A stretch of 64,000 bases of DNA from Hevea brasiliensis (lineage: Eukaryota; Streptophyta; Magnoliopsida; Malpighiales; Euphorbiaceae). How positions within the stretch are numbered: position 1 is the first letter of the stretch; the number at the start of each line of letters is the position of its first letter. Below are positions 12,572 to 23,338 of the stretch, piece after piece. A program made the translations under genes and the position numbers. The stretch lies in the NCBI RefSeq assembly GCF_030052815.1, contig NC_079507.1, positions 52,525,571 to 52,589,570 on the forward strand, read 5' to 3'. The notes beneath the pieces are model-generated. The model made no database searches and was not told the DNA's origin. It saw only the letters and a program-made list of their open reading frames with translations.

Positions 12572-12771
12572 TGTTATGGAAAGTCAATCACTATGTTATG
12601 GAAAGTCAATCACTATATTGTTTCTCTGTATATTTTGTATTCTGTATTCCTATTTAGGATTTCTTATTTAGGATTTCTTCCTAATTAGTAGAACACAATT
12701 ATAGGAATCAATTGTATATATATACCCATGTACAGATTAATTGAAATCAATGAGAATCATCTCTTTCTACA
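12572..12771 (+). repeat. 3' LTR of the copia element (200 bp)
   Basis: It is 98% identical to the 5' LTR. At all four substitutions the 5' LTR has A and the 3' LTR has G. The internal 22-bp terminal duplication is at 12572-12615. Confidence 0.95.
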
Positions 12772-13521
12772 ATCCCTAATGAGTACATACATATAAATCC
12801 TTTCAAAAGGATATGAATATGAAAATCATTGAAAAAACATGAAATAAAACACTAAAAATGAGGGGAAAAAAGACACAAAATAAGGAGGGAGGGGGATAAC
12901 CAACATTGACCACCTAAGAAAGCACAAAATGGAATATAAGGGAGTAGAAGGTAGGGTTGTACATTCAGTTGATTATGTTCTGAATTGAACTAAATCAAAA
13001 TAATCAAATAAATGAAGCTTGACAATATACAAATTGAACCAAATCAAAGTTGATATAACTGAATTGAATGAAATTGAAAATTTGATTTGGTTTTGAAAGA
13101 GGAAAGAAAAACCCAAATTCAATCGACCACAAGTGATACAAATTCTAAGCAAAAATCCAACAAAATTACAATAATTTTTATAAAGACAAGTCTTTCAAAC
13201 AATTCCCAAAAAAATTGCAAAAACAAAGATAAGATAATAGAAAAACTGCAATATGCAAATGGCCTCGCAGACCAAAATAATTACAATTAGACAATAAATA
13301 ATATACATAATTGATTGCTAAGACCCTAACAACTTTGCTCTTTGGTAATCAATAATAATTGCAACACAACAATTGCCATCTTCTAAAATGTTAACAATCA
13401 CAAGTTTGTAACACTCAAATCTCTATAGACTACAAATCTCGCCTCTTTGACTTTGAGGCTTTTTTATTCCATTGCCTTTGCTAATCAATAAGATTATGAA
13501 AATTATAGATAATGGGAAGTA
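12772..13521. other. AT-rich intergenic DNA
   Basis: No gene, RNA gene or element ends were recognised. A block around 12955-13100 is rich in repeated TTGAA/AAATCAA words and may be a decayed repeat. Confidence 0.5.
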
Positions 13522-13529
13522 CGCTTGGG

Positions 13530-14023
13530 TAGGGGTGACAATTTGGGTTGATGGGTCATGTTCGTGTCATGTCAACACGTGACACGAATACTATTAAGGT
13601 CGACATGAATACGACATAATTAACAAATCGTGTCAAAAATTTAAACACGAACACGACTCTTCTATTATACGGGTTACACGACACGATACGATTAATATTA
13701 AATTGTATTAGGTGTATTCAACACGATATAACTCATTTAACACGGTTTGACACTACTTAACCTATTTAATACGGTATATAAGTGAGTTCATGGATCATAG
13801 TGGGTCAAATGGGTTAGTAGGTCACTGGTCAACACGTGACACGAATATTAAATCGTGTCATAAATGTGTCAAGTCGGGTTAGCGGGTTAACCTGTAACAC
13901 AACATGATTATAACCGTGTCATAAATGAGTCGACACGAACACGAATAAGCCTAACTCAAATCCTATATTTTTGTGTCGTGTTCATGTCATGTTCGTGGGT
14001 CGTATCCAAAATTACCATCCTTA
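13530..14023. mobile_element. hAT-like non-autonomous element (about 494 bp)
   Basis: The left end TAGGGGTGACAATTTGGGT is inverted at the right end, whose complement reads TAAGGATGGTAATTTTGGAT. The ends are flanked by CGCTTGGG (13522-13529) and GGCTTGGG (14024-14031), an 8-bp target duplication with one change, as expected for hAT elements. The interior is full of ACACGAA/CGTGTCA words in both orientations, so much of it can fold on itself. There is no transposase coding. Confidence 0.8.
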
Positions 14024-14980
14024 GGCTTGGGTCTTCAACATTGATGAGACCATGTGAATGAAGAGGGTAATGGATAGAGTTAGAGGTCTAAAATTTGTAT
14101 TCGAATTGTAAGGGGCAGGGCGGAGCTAGAATTTTTTTTTTTTAGAGGTCTATATTGTATATAAAATTAATTCAAAAAAATGGCTAATTACACTCATTGT
14201 TTATATAGTTTGAATGGGTCAATTTTATATATTCAAAAATGTATAATAGAGTGTCATTAAGTTAGAAATGCCTTTTAAAGGTGTCAATGCTATATAAATT
14301 TATTAAATATACGATGAGAAATAAATAATTCTAATATTTTATGTTACCTATATTATAATAAGATAATATAAATTATTTTGAAGGCCAATAACTAAAATAA
14401 ACTAAATTCTTTTCATATATATATGAACATTTAGGAGTGGTGGAATGACTCTCTCTCTCTCTCTTTGGTGAGGGGTGACCCTGTGGAACCTTAGATGATG
14501 ATGGAAAGCATATGGCAAGAAGGGAGACGACAGAAAGTGCAAGAAAGTGAGTAGAAGAGAAGTCATCTGAAAGATACTGAGGGAGACCATAGATAAAAAT
14601 CTAATCTAAATTTCGCAACAGGTTATATATGGATTCAATGGATTCGATTAGTTTAGTTATTTTGGATGAATCAATCAAAATAAATTGAGAATTGAAACTT
14701 TTTTTAAAAAACAAACTGAAACTAAATCAATTAGATTAAATAATTAAATAAAAAAATAAAACAATTTAATATGTTTATTTAATTTTAATTAAATAATTTT
14801 TTATTAGTAAAATATTCAATTTAATCGCTATATTTATTAGAAAAGTTTAATTTAGTCAAATTTTAATTTTTTATCTGATTTAATTTAAAAATTTTAATTT
14901 AAACTCAATTTAACTTAAAAATTAAAATGTATGAACTTAATTTCTTGATTTAAATTAAAAATCAAGAAATTTAATTGCAA
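14024..14980. other. AT-rich intergenic DNA with a short CT microsatellite
   Basis: No gene is visible. A (CT)n run lies at about 14450-14464 in an otherwise low-complexity AT-rich region. Confidence 0.5.
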
Positions 14981-15050
14981 GAATTTAAGATTAAATTTTT
15001 TTAATTTAAACTCAAAAATTAATAAGTTAATTTTTAAAAAAATTTTTGAA

Positions 15051-15384
15051 TTAAATTGAATTGAGTTTAAATTTAAATTTTAAATTAATTAAATTAAAAG
15101 TTAAAAATAAATTAAATTAAAATTTTTTAATTAATATAGTATGTAGTTGAGCTTAAGCAAAAGGAAGATAAAAAATGAAGAGAAAAGCAGCAGCCTCACA
15201 TATCTAATTTATATTATTCAATTAAACATTCATGTCATTTCACTTGGTTTAAATATTTTATTATTTAACCATCAATGCCAACACGTTAGGGGAACTCCAT
15301 TCTTTTCAGAGTTTTGATTTCAAAGGCAAAGGGAAGGAAACTTGATAAAAATATTTATTTATTTAATATTTTCAAACTTTTAAG
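15051..15384. repeat. Direct duplication, copy A (about 335 bp)
   Basis: This block is repeated at 15560-15896. Shared landmarks are a GATAAAAAATGAAGAGAAAAG word, TTCACTTGGTTTAAATATTT, and TCTTTTCAGAGTTTTGATTT, ending at CAAACTTTTAAG. The copies differ by small indels and scattered substitutions. Similarity extends weakly upstream of each copy. Confidence 0.85.
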
Positions 15385-15559
15385 ATTTTGAGATTAAATT
15401 TTTTAATTTAAAATAAAAATTAATAAGTTAATTTTTTAATTTTCTTTTTTTTTTTTGAGTTAAATTGACTTGAATTTAAATTTAAATTTTAAATTAATTC
15501 AATTAAAAGTTAAAAATAAAAAAAAATTTATTATTGAGATTAATTTTCTTGTTTTTGAG

Positions 15560-15896
15560 TTAAATTGACTTGAATATAAATTTAAAATTTAAATTAATTC
15601 AATTGAAAATTAAAAATAAAATAAATTAAAATTTTTCAATAAATATAGTGTGTAATTGAGCTGGAGAAAGATAAAAAATGAAGAGAAAAGCCAGCAGCCT
15701 CAAAGATCTAATTTATATTATTCAATTAAACGTTAATGTCGTTTCACTTGGTTTAAATATTTTATTATTTAACAATGAATGTCAACACGTTAGGGAACTG
15801 CCATTCTTTTCAGAGTTTTGATTTCAAAGGCTAAAGGAAGGAAACTTGATAAAACTATTTATTTATTTATTTATTTAATATTTTCAAACTTTTAAG
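15560..15896. repeat. Direct duplication, copy B (about 337 bp)
   Basis: This is the second copy of the block at 15051-15384, offset by about 510 bp. It differs most in the number of ATTT units near its end. No open frame is conserved between the copies, so it is not a duplicated exon. Confidence 0.85.
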
Positions 15897-16073
15897 AAGC
15901 AACTAGGTCATTTTCCCAGTCAAATGGGACCCAGCGTCAACAACAAATTAAAACCAAGGCCTACCTCCACAGCCCGCTATTGATGGTTCCCCTCTCTCTC
16001 TCCATTGCAAAGGGAAATTCAAAGAGCAGCCAAGCCACCACCAAATTTAGACACGTAGCTAACACCCAGCAGT
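15897..16073. other. Short GC-richer stretch, no gene recognised
   Basis: The stretch stands out from the AT-rich surroundings (for example GGGACCCAGCG and CCACAGCCCGC) but shows no start codon context, splice pattern or RNA gene. Confidence 0.4.
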
Positions 16074-16081
16074 GCTACACT

Positions 16082-16544
16082 TAGAGATGATTAACAGTAA
16101 AAATCACCCAACTTAAATTATTAAAATTTAATTAATATTATTAAAATTTAAATTTATTTTAAATTTAATTAAAATTTATTTTTAATTATTAAAATTTATT
16201 CTAAATTTGATTATTATTTTTTTAAAAAAAATTTTAACTTATTTTACATAAAAAATTTACTAATTTCATAAATATTCAATTTTCATTTTATATAAAATAA
16301 AATATATAAAAATTTATAAATATTATTATAAAAATATATATTTTATATTTAATTAAGTATTTATATAAATAAATTTGAGTAACGGATATTTAATATGTAA
16401 AATTTTAATTCGATCTGACTTTGTCATTTGTATTATTTTTTAAATTCGAACATATTCTAAACTCAATTATATAAAACTCAAACTCATTCTATTAGTGTTT
16501 GATCAGATTGAATATCCAAAAAGATTTGACTGTTGCTATCCCTA
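16082..16544. mobile_element. hAT-like non-autonomous element (463 bp) with perfect 8-bp target duplication
   Basis: GCTACACT occurs at 16074-16081 and again at 16545-16552. Just inside, the left end reads TAGAGATGATTAACAGT and the complement of the right end reads TAGGGATAGCAACAGTC. TAGGGATGGCAA-type ends and 8-bp duplications are hallmarks of plant hAT elements. The interior is AT-rich with no coding capacity, so it depends on a transposase elsewhere. Confidence 0.85.
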
Positions 16545-16552
16545 GCTACACT

Positions 16553-19500
16553 TGATATGCACTCCTTATGTGGCAATTATTTATGTGAATTTCTTTGATA
16601 AATGCTTGACAAAAAATAAAAAAACAAAATTATAACAAACAGAGAATTTAGGTTTAAGTCATTGTTAAGATGGATAATTATAAATCTTAAAAAAATTAAT
16701 TTTTTATGAATCATAAATGCGCAAATCAAAGATGACTCAAATACTAGTAAGTTAAAGTTCATTGGTAGTGATATTTGTAGGTATATTGAGTTTGAAAATT
16801 TTAAATTTGGCTTTCTATATTTTAACATTTATAAATAAAAAAAAATGATAGAAATTGTAATAGTTTCTTTAATAATTAGTTAATAAAAAATGAAAACAAA
16901 AAACCAAAATTGACATCAAACAGTTCGGTTAATAAAATAATTCAAAGATGGTCAAAATACATTTTTAATAAAAATGAAAAATTAATTAATTTATTTGAAA
17001 GTTTAAAAATGAATATGATATATATTAAATAAATATAAAAATTTTACTTCTTAAATTTTAATTTAAAGGTTATGATAAACGGCGCCGTTTTTTATTTGTA
17101 AAATTAATATAACACTATAATTTAATCATTTAAAAATAATATTAAGATTAAAAATATAAATATAAATTATAATATTATGATTTATATTTTATTCTTAGAG
17201 AGTATTTGTTTTATTTATAAGTTAATTAAATAATATTATAAGCTCAAAAATAAATTTACTTATCTATTTATAATATTTTTTGAATTTATATGTTAAAAAG
17301 AAAAGTTAGCAGAGATCAACTTTTTATTTTAGTGCTTATAAATCTTATATTTATAAGTTAAGTATATTCAATATTTTATCATATTATCCTCATTTAATTT
17401 TAAAATTTCACCTTTAATCTTATTTAATATCCTTATTAACCATTTTAATAATAAATATACTTATAAATTATATTTTTAATTAAATATATATACTACTTAT
17501 CAATCAATTATAAATATTTAATTAAACACATAATTAATTAAAATTTTAAATAATATGTGCTTAGCAAGACATGCATTGTATATGAATAGTTAATACTATT
17601 TAAAAGCTCAGGAAATTTTAAAATAAATTTATTTTTAACAAAATAAATTAAATTTTATAAATTTCCATTTCAATAAATTGAGAAAAGTTAATCCAACAGT
17701 AAAAGAAAATAAAGTAAATCAAATTTTAACTTATTAATGTGTTTGTTCATCTAAAAATAATTATCAGGATTTAAATTTCATTTATATTTAAGAAATTAAA
17801 ATTTTTTTAGTCCTTTTAATGAATTAAATTTTAATTATAATTCAAAGTAATTATCATATATTACTAAAAGAGGAGTACATTTTATTGTTGGCTAAATTAT
17901 ATAAATAGTACCTAAATTTTTATTTATAACATACATCTTAACAATACTTGAAAAAGATGATTATTCATACTTTCATTGAAAAGAATAATTGCAATTTATA
18001 CAGGAGAAGAATCCTATATAAGACAAACCTGAATAATATGAAAATATAAACAGAAAGGAAATATGCTAATTACAGGGATATGATAGCAATTAATTCCGAT
18101 CAGGAAGATCTTCTCAATATGAAATATATGCAAAAGGAAAATATGTTAATTACAGGGATATGACAGAAGATTTCCTTATCTTTAATTTAAATAACGTAAA
18201 ATTTCTTGATTTTTAATTTAATTAATATAAAATCCTGAATAACCTTTAATAACTAGTTTCTGAGTTGTTTTACTGATGTGAGATTTGTTAGATTGAAAAT
18301 TTATATTTTCTTTATGTTAATTTGGTATTTATTAAGAAAAAATTTTAATTATTCGCTCTCTATTCATGGTTCTAATGATTAAATTGCATATATTAATATT
18401 TTAAAATTTTATAATATTATATAAAATTAAAATTTATTTTAATTATATTTCATTCACGACACATACAACAAGTAAAAAAATTTATTCACTTGGTGATAAA
18501 AAAGATCAGATTTAATTGGATATAGGTTTTAATTTGTAGAAAAATCAAACAGTGCTACAAATAATTGATATTACTAAATTATAACAACGTGGGAAGGCGG
18601 AATGATGGGTAGAAAAACATATTTATGTTAATTTGATACTATACAAAATTTATTTATTGTGTAATTAAAATTCTAATAAATTTAATATATAAAAAATTAA
18701 AAATACAAATTAATTTTAAATCATGTGTATAAATATTGAATACAAATTACATGCAAGTATAAATGCACGAAGGGCGGGTGGGAGAACGTTGCATTGACTA
18801 AAATATCCCTAGCAATTTAATATTTTTACAATTAATGATTAAATTTAATTGATTATTATAATTTTTTATTAATATTTTTCAATAATGCACTTGTATAACT
18901 AAGCATAAAAAATATTAAACTCTAATTTACTATGTTCTATATTCTTTTTACCAACAAACGATTATTTAATAAATTAATATTTTATTAAAATTATTTTAAC
19001 AAACTCAAATTAAAATTCTTTATATCGTTAATTATTATAAAAGTTATTTGATTATTCATAATAATTATTATTTTATTTATTTATTATTTAATATTAATTA
19101 TTTATAATAATAATTATTATATTTATTTGCTTAAATTGATTTGTGATTGATAATTATATTAGAAAATTTGTAAAATTATAATTCTATAGATATAATTCTA
19201 ATATAATTATAATTTTAAATTTTAAAAGTTTAGGATTTATATGATAAAAAAAATTAAATAAATTATGTATATATTACGGTATTAAATTGACATAAAATTA
19301 TAATAATGTTAGAATTTTTATTTCAGTCTCATAATTTTCTCTAAATTGAAATTATATTTTTATTATTGATATATTTATTTATTTATTACATATTAATGAT
19401 TAAATTTAATTATAGCAGATAATTTCAATTTAGTTTATTTATTACATATTAAAAATTAAATTTAATTTTTATTATAAAATTTAGTATCCTAAATTACTAT

Positions 19501-19740
19501 TATTTTAAAAATTTTATGTTTAATCAATTATTTTTTTTTAATTAAGTAATATTAATCTAATACAATATATTAAAAATTATTAAAAAATTATATAAAAATA
19601 AAAAATAAATTACAATATTAATAATGAATATAAAAATATATAAAGTACATTAAAAAAATAATTACATAAAAGACATAATTAATTATCTCTAAAAAAATAC
19701 AGAATTATTTATTATTATTATTTTTTTTATCATCAAGGCA
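16553..19740. other. Very AT-rich intergenic DNA
   Basis: About 3.2 kb is dominated by AATTTA/TTAAAT words. No gene or clear element was found. A near-identical 30-bp phrase containing TTACAGGGATATGA appears twice (about 18057-18088 and 18134-18166). Open frames here are short and compositionally random. Confidence 0.6.
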
Positions 19741-19768
19741 CAGGGGAAAGGGGAGAGGGGGAGCTTTT

Positions 19769-19784
19769 ACGTGGCCTGACGTGA
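19769..19784 (+). promoter_or_regulatory. ABRE-like and as-1-like motifs upstream of the SDR gene
   Basis: ACGTGGC at 19769-19775 and TGACGTGA at 19777-19784 sit side by side in a short GC-rich patch about 630 bp upstream of the TATA box. ACGTGGC is the core of ABA-response elements and TGACG the core bound by TGA-type bZIP factors. Whether they act on the SDR gene is inference. Confidence 0.35.
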
Positions 19785-20394
19785 TTTCGAAAAATGCCTT
19801 ATGTCACAAAGCTATGCGGGCTAGGTAAAGTAGAATTAATTTAGGCTATGATTGAATTGAGGAAAATAATAGGAAAAAAAAATTATGAAGAAAAATAAAT
19901 ATATATATTTTTTATTTAGAAATGGGAAAAAATTGAAAAAGGTAGAGAATAAAGGTAGAAAATAATAAATATATTTATTATTTGTTTTTTTTTATTTTAG
20001 AGAGAAAATGAGTAAAAAAATCATAAAATTATTTTTTTTATTTTTATAATTATTTATTTTAATTTTAAATAAAAAAAATAAAGTGAATATTTTACTATTT
20101 AAAAACTTATTTTTCTTCATTATTTTCTTTCTTAATATTCAAACAAAAAAAAATAATTTTTATATTATTTTTATTTTCCCTCTTTATTTTACCTCCAAAG
20201 ATCCCAAACAAAGTATTAATGGGGACATTAAATTACTAGGCAAGAGCCGCATGTGATTGGTGCTTGCTTGGTAGGTATTTGTTGGGCAGCGTAAAGTGTG
20301 AACCTGAGTTATGTACACAACAGTTTGTCTGCTTTTTTATTTATTTATTTATTTATTTTTATAATTTGTTGACGATTTCTTACTTGTGTTTTCA

Positions 20395-20404
20395 CTATAA
20401 AAAC
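20395..20404 (+). promoter_or_regulatory. TATA box of the SDR gene
   Basis: TATAAAAACA stands about 30 bp upstream of a CT-rich stretch (20430-20480) that looks like the transcription start and leader. A GT at 20489 and an AG at 20647-20648 suggest an intron in the 5' leader, just before the coding start. Confidence 0.55.
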
Positions 20405-20662
20405 AAGTCGACAACAGCGAGGAAATTCCAAACATATCTCACTTGCTCTTTCCTTCTTCACTCTCAGTTTCCGTCTTTATCTCCTTAGGTGCGCCTGACT
20501 CTTCTTCTGCGTTCTGGGTTCCTGTTATTGTTGTTTTTTTATTTTTTTATTTTTTATCCTCTTCTCTTATTTATTGTGTGTAGTTATGTTTTTCTTCTGT
20601 TTATTTATTTATTTATTTTTGTTATTGTTTTTGGTTTGATTTCTTCAGGCTTGGTTTAGAGA

Positions 20663-23338
20663 ATGGAAAATCCGGTAAAAAGGGTGTTGCTTACCTCTAA
20701 TGGGGACGAGATTTCTCAGAATATTGCTTTCCATTTAGCCAAGCGAGGATGCAGGTTAACCTTCTGCCATTGATTTTAAAGTTTCCTTTGTGTGTTTTGA
20801 TAATGAGAAAGAGAAGGAAAGGGAAGAAAAAGAACTGATAAAATGAATGTTCGAATCTAAAAATTTTCTGGGTTATTGATTTTTCACTGGTTGCATGGAA
20901 AGAAAGGGCTTAAAATCGTATGTTTTTAAGGAATCTTTCTCATATAATATGTTTTTAAGGAATCTTTCTCATATAATGATGATATGATTTTTTTTTCTTG
21001 GATGTTTATTATAAGATCAATTAATTGGAAAATGATTATTAGGTTGGTCTTGATGGGAAACGAGAACTGTCTAAAAAGTATCAGCGAGAAGATAGCAGGA
21101 ACAGTAAGGGGTATTGTGCCTGTGGAGATTGTAGGAATGGATATGGAGGAGGAGAGGGAGGGAGCTTTTGATGACGCAGTGTGTGAGGCATGCAGGATTT
21201 TGGGGAATTTGGATGCTTTTGTACATTGCTACGACTATGAAGGTATTATCTGTAACCTTTTTTTCCTCTTTGGACTATTAATTTTTTAATAACGAAAGTA
21301 AAGAAGGGAGAGACAATTAAAAAGTCAGGTCATCCAATATGGATAGTTAATTGGTCGATGGACAACAGACTAATAGAATAGAATTTGGAACTTACAAGGT
21401 AAAACACTATTGCTGCCATACACGGAAAGGTTGAAAAATTCCCAATCTTTTGTAGAAGGGAACAGAAGACTTGGTGGGTTGGGGAAGGAAAGTCAAGGTG
21501 GGTACTTGAACTATACTTGGTAAGAAACTTGAAGGAAAAAGAGGGTAGAGTATTTCCACTTATTTGGTCCAAGTATGCAAGGAAAAAGAGAAAAAATTAT
21601 AGGGACGAGATGCAAAATGAAGGATTATTTTAAAAGTTTGGGAAAACGAAAATTAAGGTTCCAAATTGTGTATGACAAGAAACGAAGTATAACAAAATTT
21701 CCCATTCTGTTTTCATAATTATTTAAAATATTTTATGTTTATTCAATGATTTGGAACCAACTGCAAAGTCCAAAGAGAACAGACACTACTATGTTTGGAT
21801 TTCAGTTGCCTTTTTGATGTGTTATTTAATTTTTACCATTTGAATTGGAAAGTAGATATCAGTTTTTTTACTTGCTCATTGAAGCAGACGTGCATAGAAC
21901 TCATGTAATTAGTGAATTTGGCATCCATCATACTGAAAAATTATAGAATTAGAATGGCCATGTTGCACGGTGATAGTAATGGCATTCACTATCACTTCAT
22001 GTGGATTATGTGAAATCATTGACCAATAATTTCCCTCTCTTCATATTTTAGTAGTAAACTCTGGTTTTTTTTTTTCTTGTAGATTACGTGAGGAATGTAA
22101 ATTTAAACAACTAATGTTAAGCACATAATTTCCACCCTTCATATCATGTTTCCAATTAAATCTTTATCTTTATCAATTTACTATGCATAGATTGATGCAG
22201 TGCAGAACTTGACAGCAAGACAACAAATTTATGAATTCTGACTATGTGAAACAGGAAAGATGCAGAACCCTTTAGAATTAGTTGAAGATGAGTTCAAAAA
22301 GATAGTGAAAATAAACTTTATGGCTCCATGGTTCCTACTAAAGGCAGTTGGAAGAAGAATGCGTGACAATAAGTTGGGAGGTTCAATTGTCTTTGTGACC
22401 TCAATAATCGGTGCTGAGAGAGGAATTTATCCAGGTGCTGCTGCTTATGGTTCATGTTCAGCTGGAATCCAGCAATTAGTTAGAGTAAGTGAATGTGCTC
22501 ATAGTCCTCATATTTCTTTGTATTTTCATTTGTGTGCATGCATTTGTTGTGAAACATATATGAAACATTTTTCCCTCAATACCCAAATGTGGGACTTAAC
22601 ACACTCCCTCACATCTAGGACTAGACATTTGGAGCTTGAAGTTTTGCAGGATTGGACATCTGCGAGCGGCTCAACATTTAGATTAGGTTGGCTTTGATAC
22701 CATGTTGATAAAATGAACAGATCCTAATTCCACTCCAAAAGGCACCTTGTGAGGAAAGGATTGCTTAGGTCATATGTGAAGCATTTTTTCTTCCAATATT
22801 TGCTTTGTGGGAATTGCTTGAATTCATTCTTGAGCCAATGGGTTGGAGTTTAGATTTTCTGCTTTTATATCACTGCTGCTCTGTATTATCCTGTTGTGGT
22901 AAAAAAAGGTTATCTTGAGGAGTTCCTTGTGGGTGTATTTTTTTTTTTCCGATACAAGTCCTGGTTATCTTTCCACTGAGACATAATAAAATCTGGTCAT
23001 AATTCCTGTTTTTGAGGATGGAAGTTATTAATGCCTTCATCTCTGATTATTGTTTTCAGCATTCGGCTATGGAAATTGGTAAATACAAAATCAGGGTGAA
23101 CGCAATTGCACGGGGTTTGCACCTACAAGATGAATATCCCTTAGCAGTGGGGAAGGAGAGAGCAGAGAAGTTGGTCACAGAGGTAGCGCCGCTCCAGAGA
23201 TGGCTTGATGCTAGAAATGATCTAGCATCAACTGTCATTTATTTAATAAGTGATGGCTCACTCTACATGACTGGGACAACTATATTTGTCGATGGAGGGC
23301 AGTCTTTGTCGAGGCCTCGGATGCGATCTTTCATGTGA
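20663..23338 (+). CDS. SDR-family protein with degenerate active site (266 aa, 4 exons)
   Basis: Exons are 20663-20754, 21043-21242, 22255-22484 and 23060-23338. All introns are GT-AG and the frame joins cleanly to 801 bases, a normal SDR length. The start is the first ATG after the leader intron (MENPVKR). Family marks seen: an N-terminal beta-alpha segment, KINF with Asn118, FVTSIIG with Ser147, Tyr162 in AYGSCSAG, then [11 protein letters not shown] and a C-terminal [12 protein letters not shown] block. SDR enzymes bind NAD(P)H through TGxxxGxG and use Asn-Ser-Tyr-Lys. Here the glycine motif reads T11-SNGDEIS, with all three glycines gone. The NNAG motif reads HCYD (92-95), and the catalytic Lys position is Ser166. 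I infer a pseudoenzyme or a protein with altered cofactor use. The substrate is unknown. A C-terminal PRMRSFM tail follows. No neighbouring pathway gene is present. Confidence 0.88.
20919..20976. repeat. 29-bp perfect tandem duplication in SDR intron 1
   Basis: Two identical 29-bp units start at 20919 and 20948, each containing GTTTTTAAGGAATC. They lie about 65 bp upstream of the exon 2 acceptor and do not touch the splice site. Confidence 0.9.
22570..22830. repeat. Dispersed plant repeat in SDR intron 3
   Basis: The phrases AATGTGGGACTTAACAC, GACTAGACATTTGGAGC and GGCTTTGATACCATGTTGA occur in the order I know from a repeat scattered near genes in many eudicots. I recognise the pattern but not its class, and cannot fix its ends. 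Confidence 0.45.

Larger units (their letters stand above)
7933..12771 (+). mobile_element. Ty1/copia element, full-length, inactivated
   Basis: The order is a 5' LTR (7933-8134), a tRNA-iMet-type primer site TGGTATCAGAGC (8135-8146), gag, protease, integrase, RT, RNase H, a purine tract TTGAGGGGGAG (12561-12571), and a 3' LTR (12572-12771). Flanks are ATCCT (7928-7932) and ATCCC (12772-12776), a probable 5-bp target duplication with one change. The LTRs differ by four A/G substitutions and one 2-bp (TA) indel over 200 bp, about 2%. Domain order integrase before RT is diagnostic of copia. The coding region is broken in several places. LTR size is small for the superfamily; I do not assign a clade. 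Confidence 0.95.

Noticed and set aside
23056..23238. Minus-strand frame across the SDR last exon
   Set aside because: It is the complement of a real exon.
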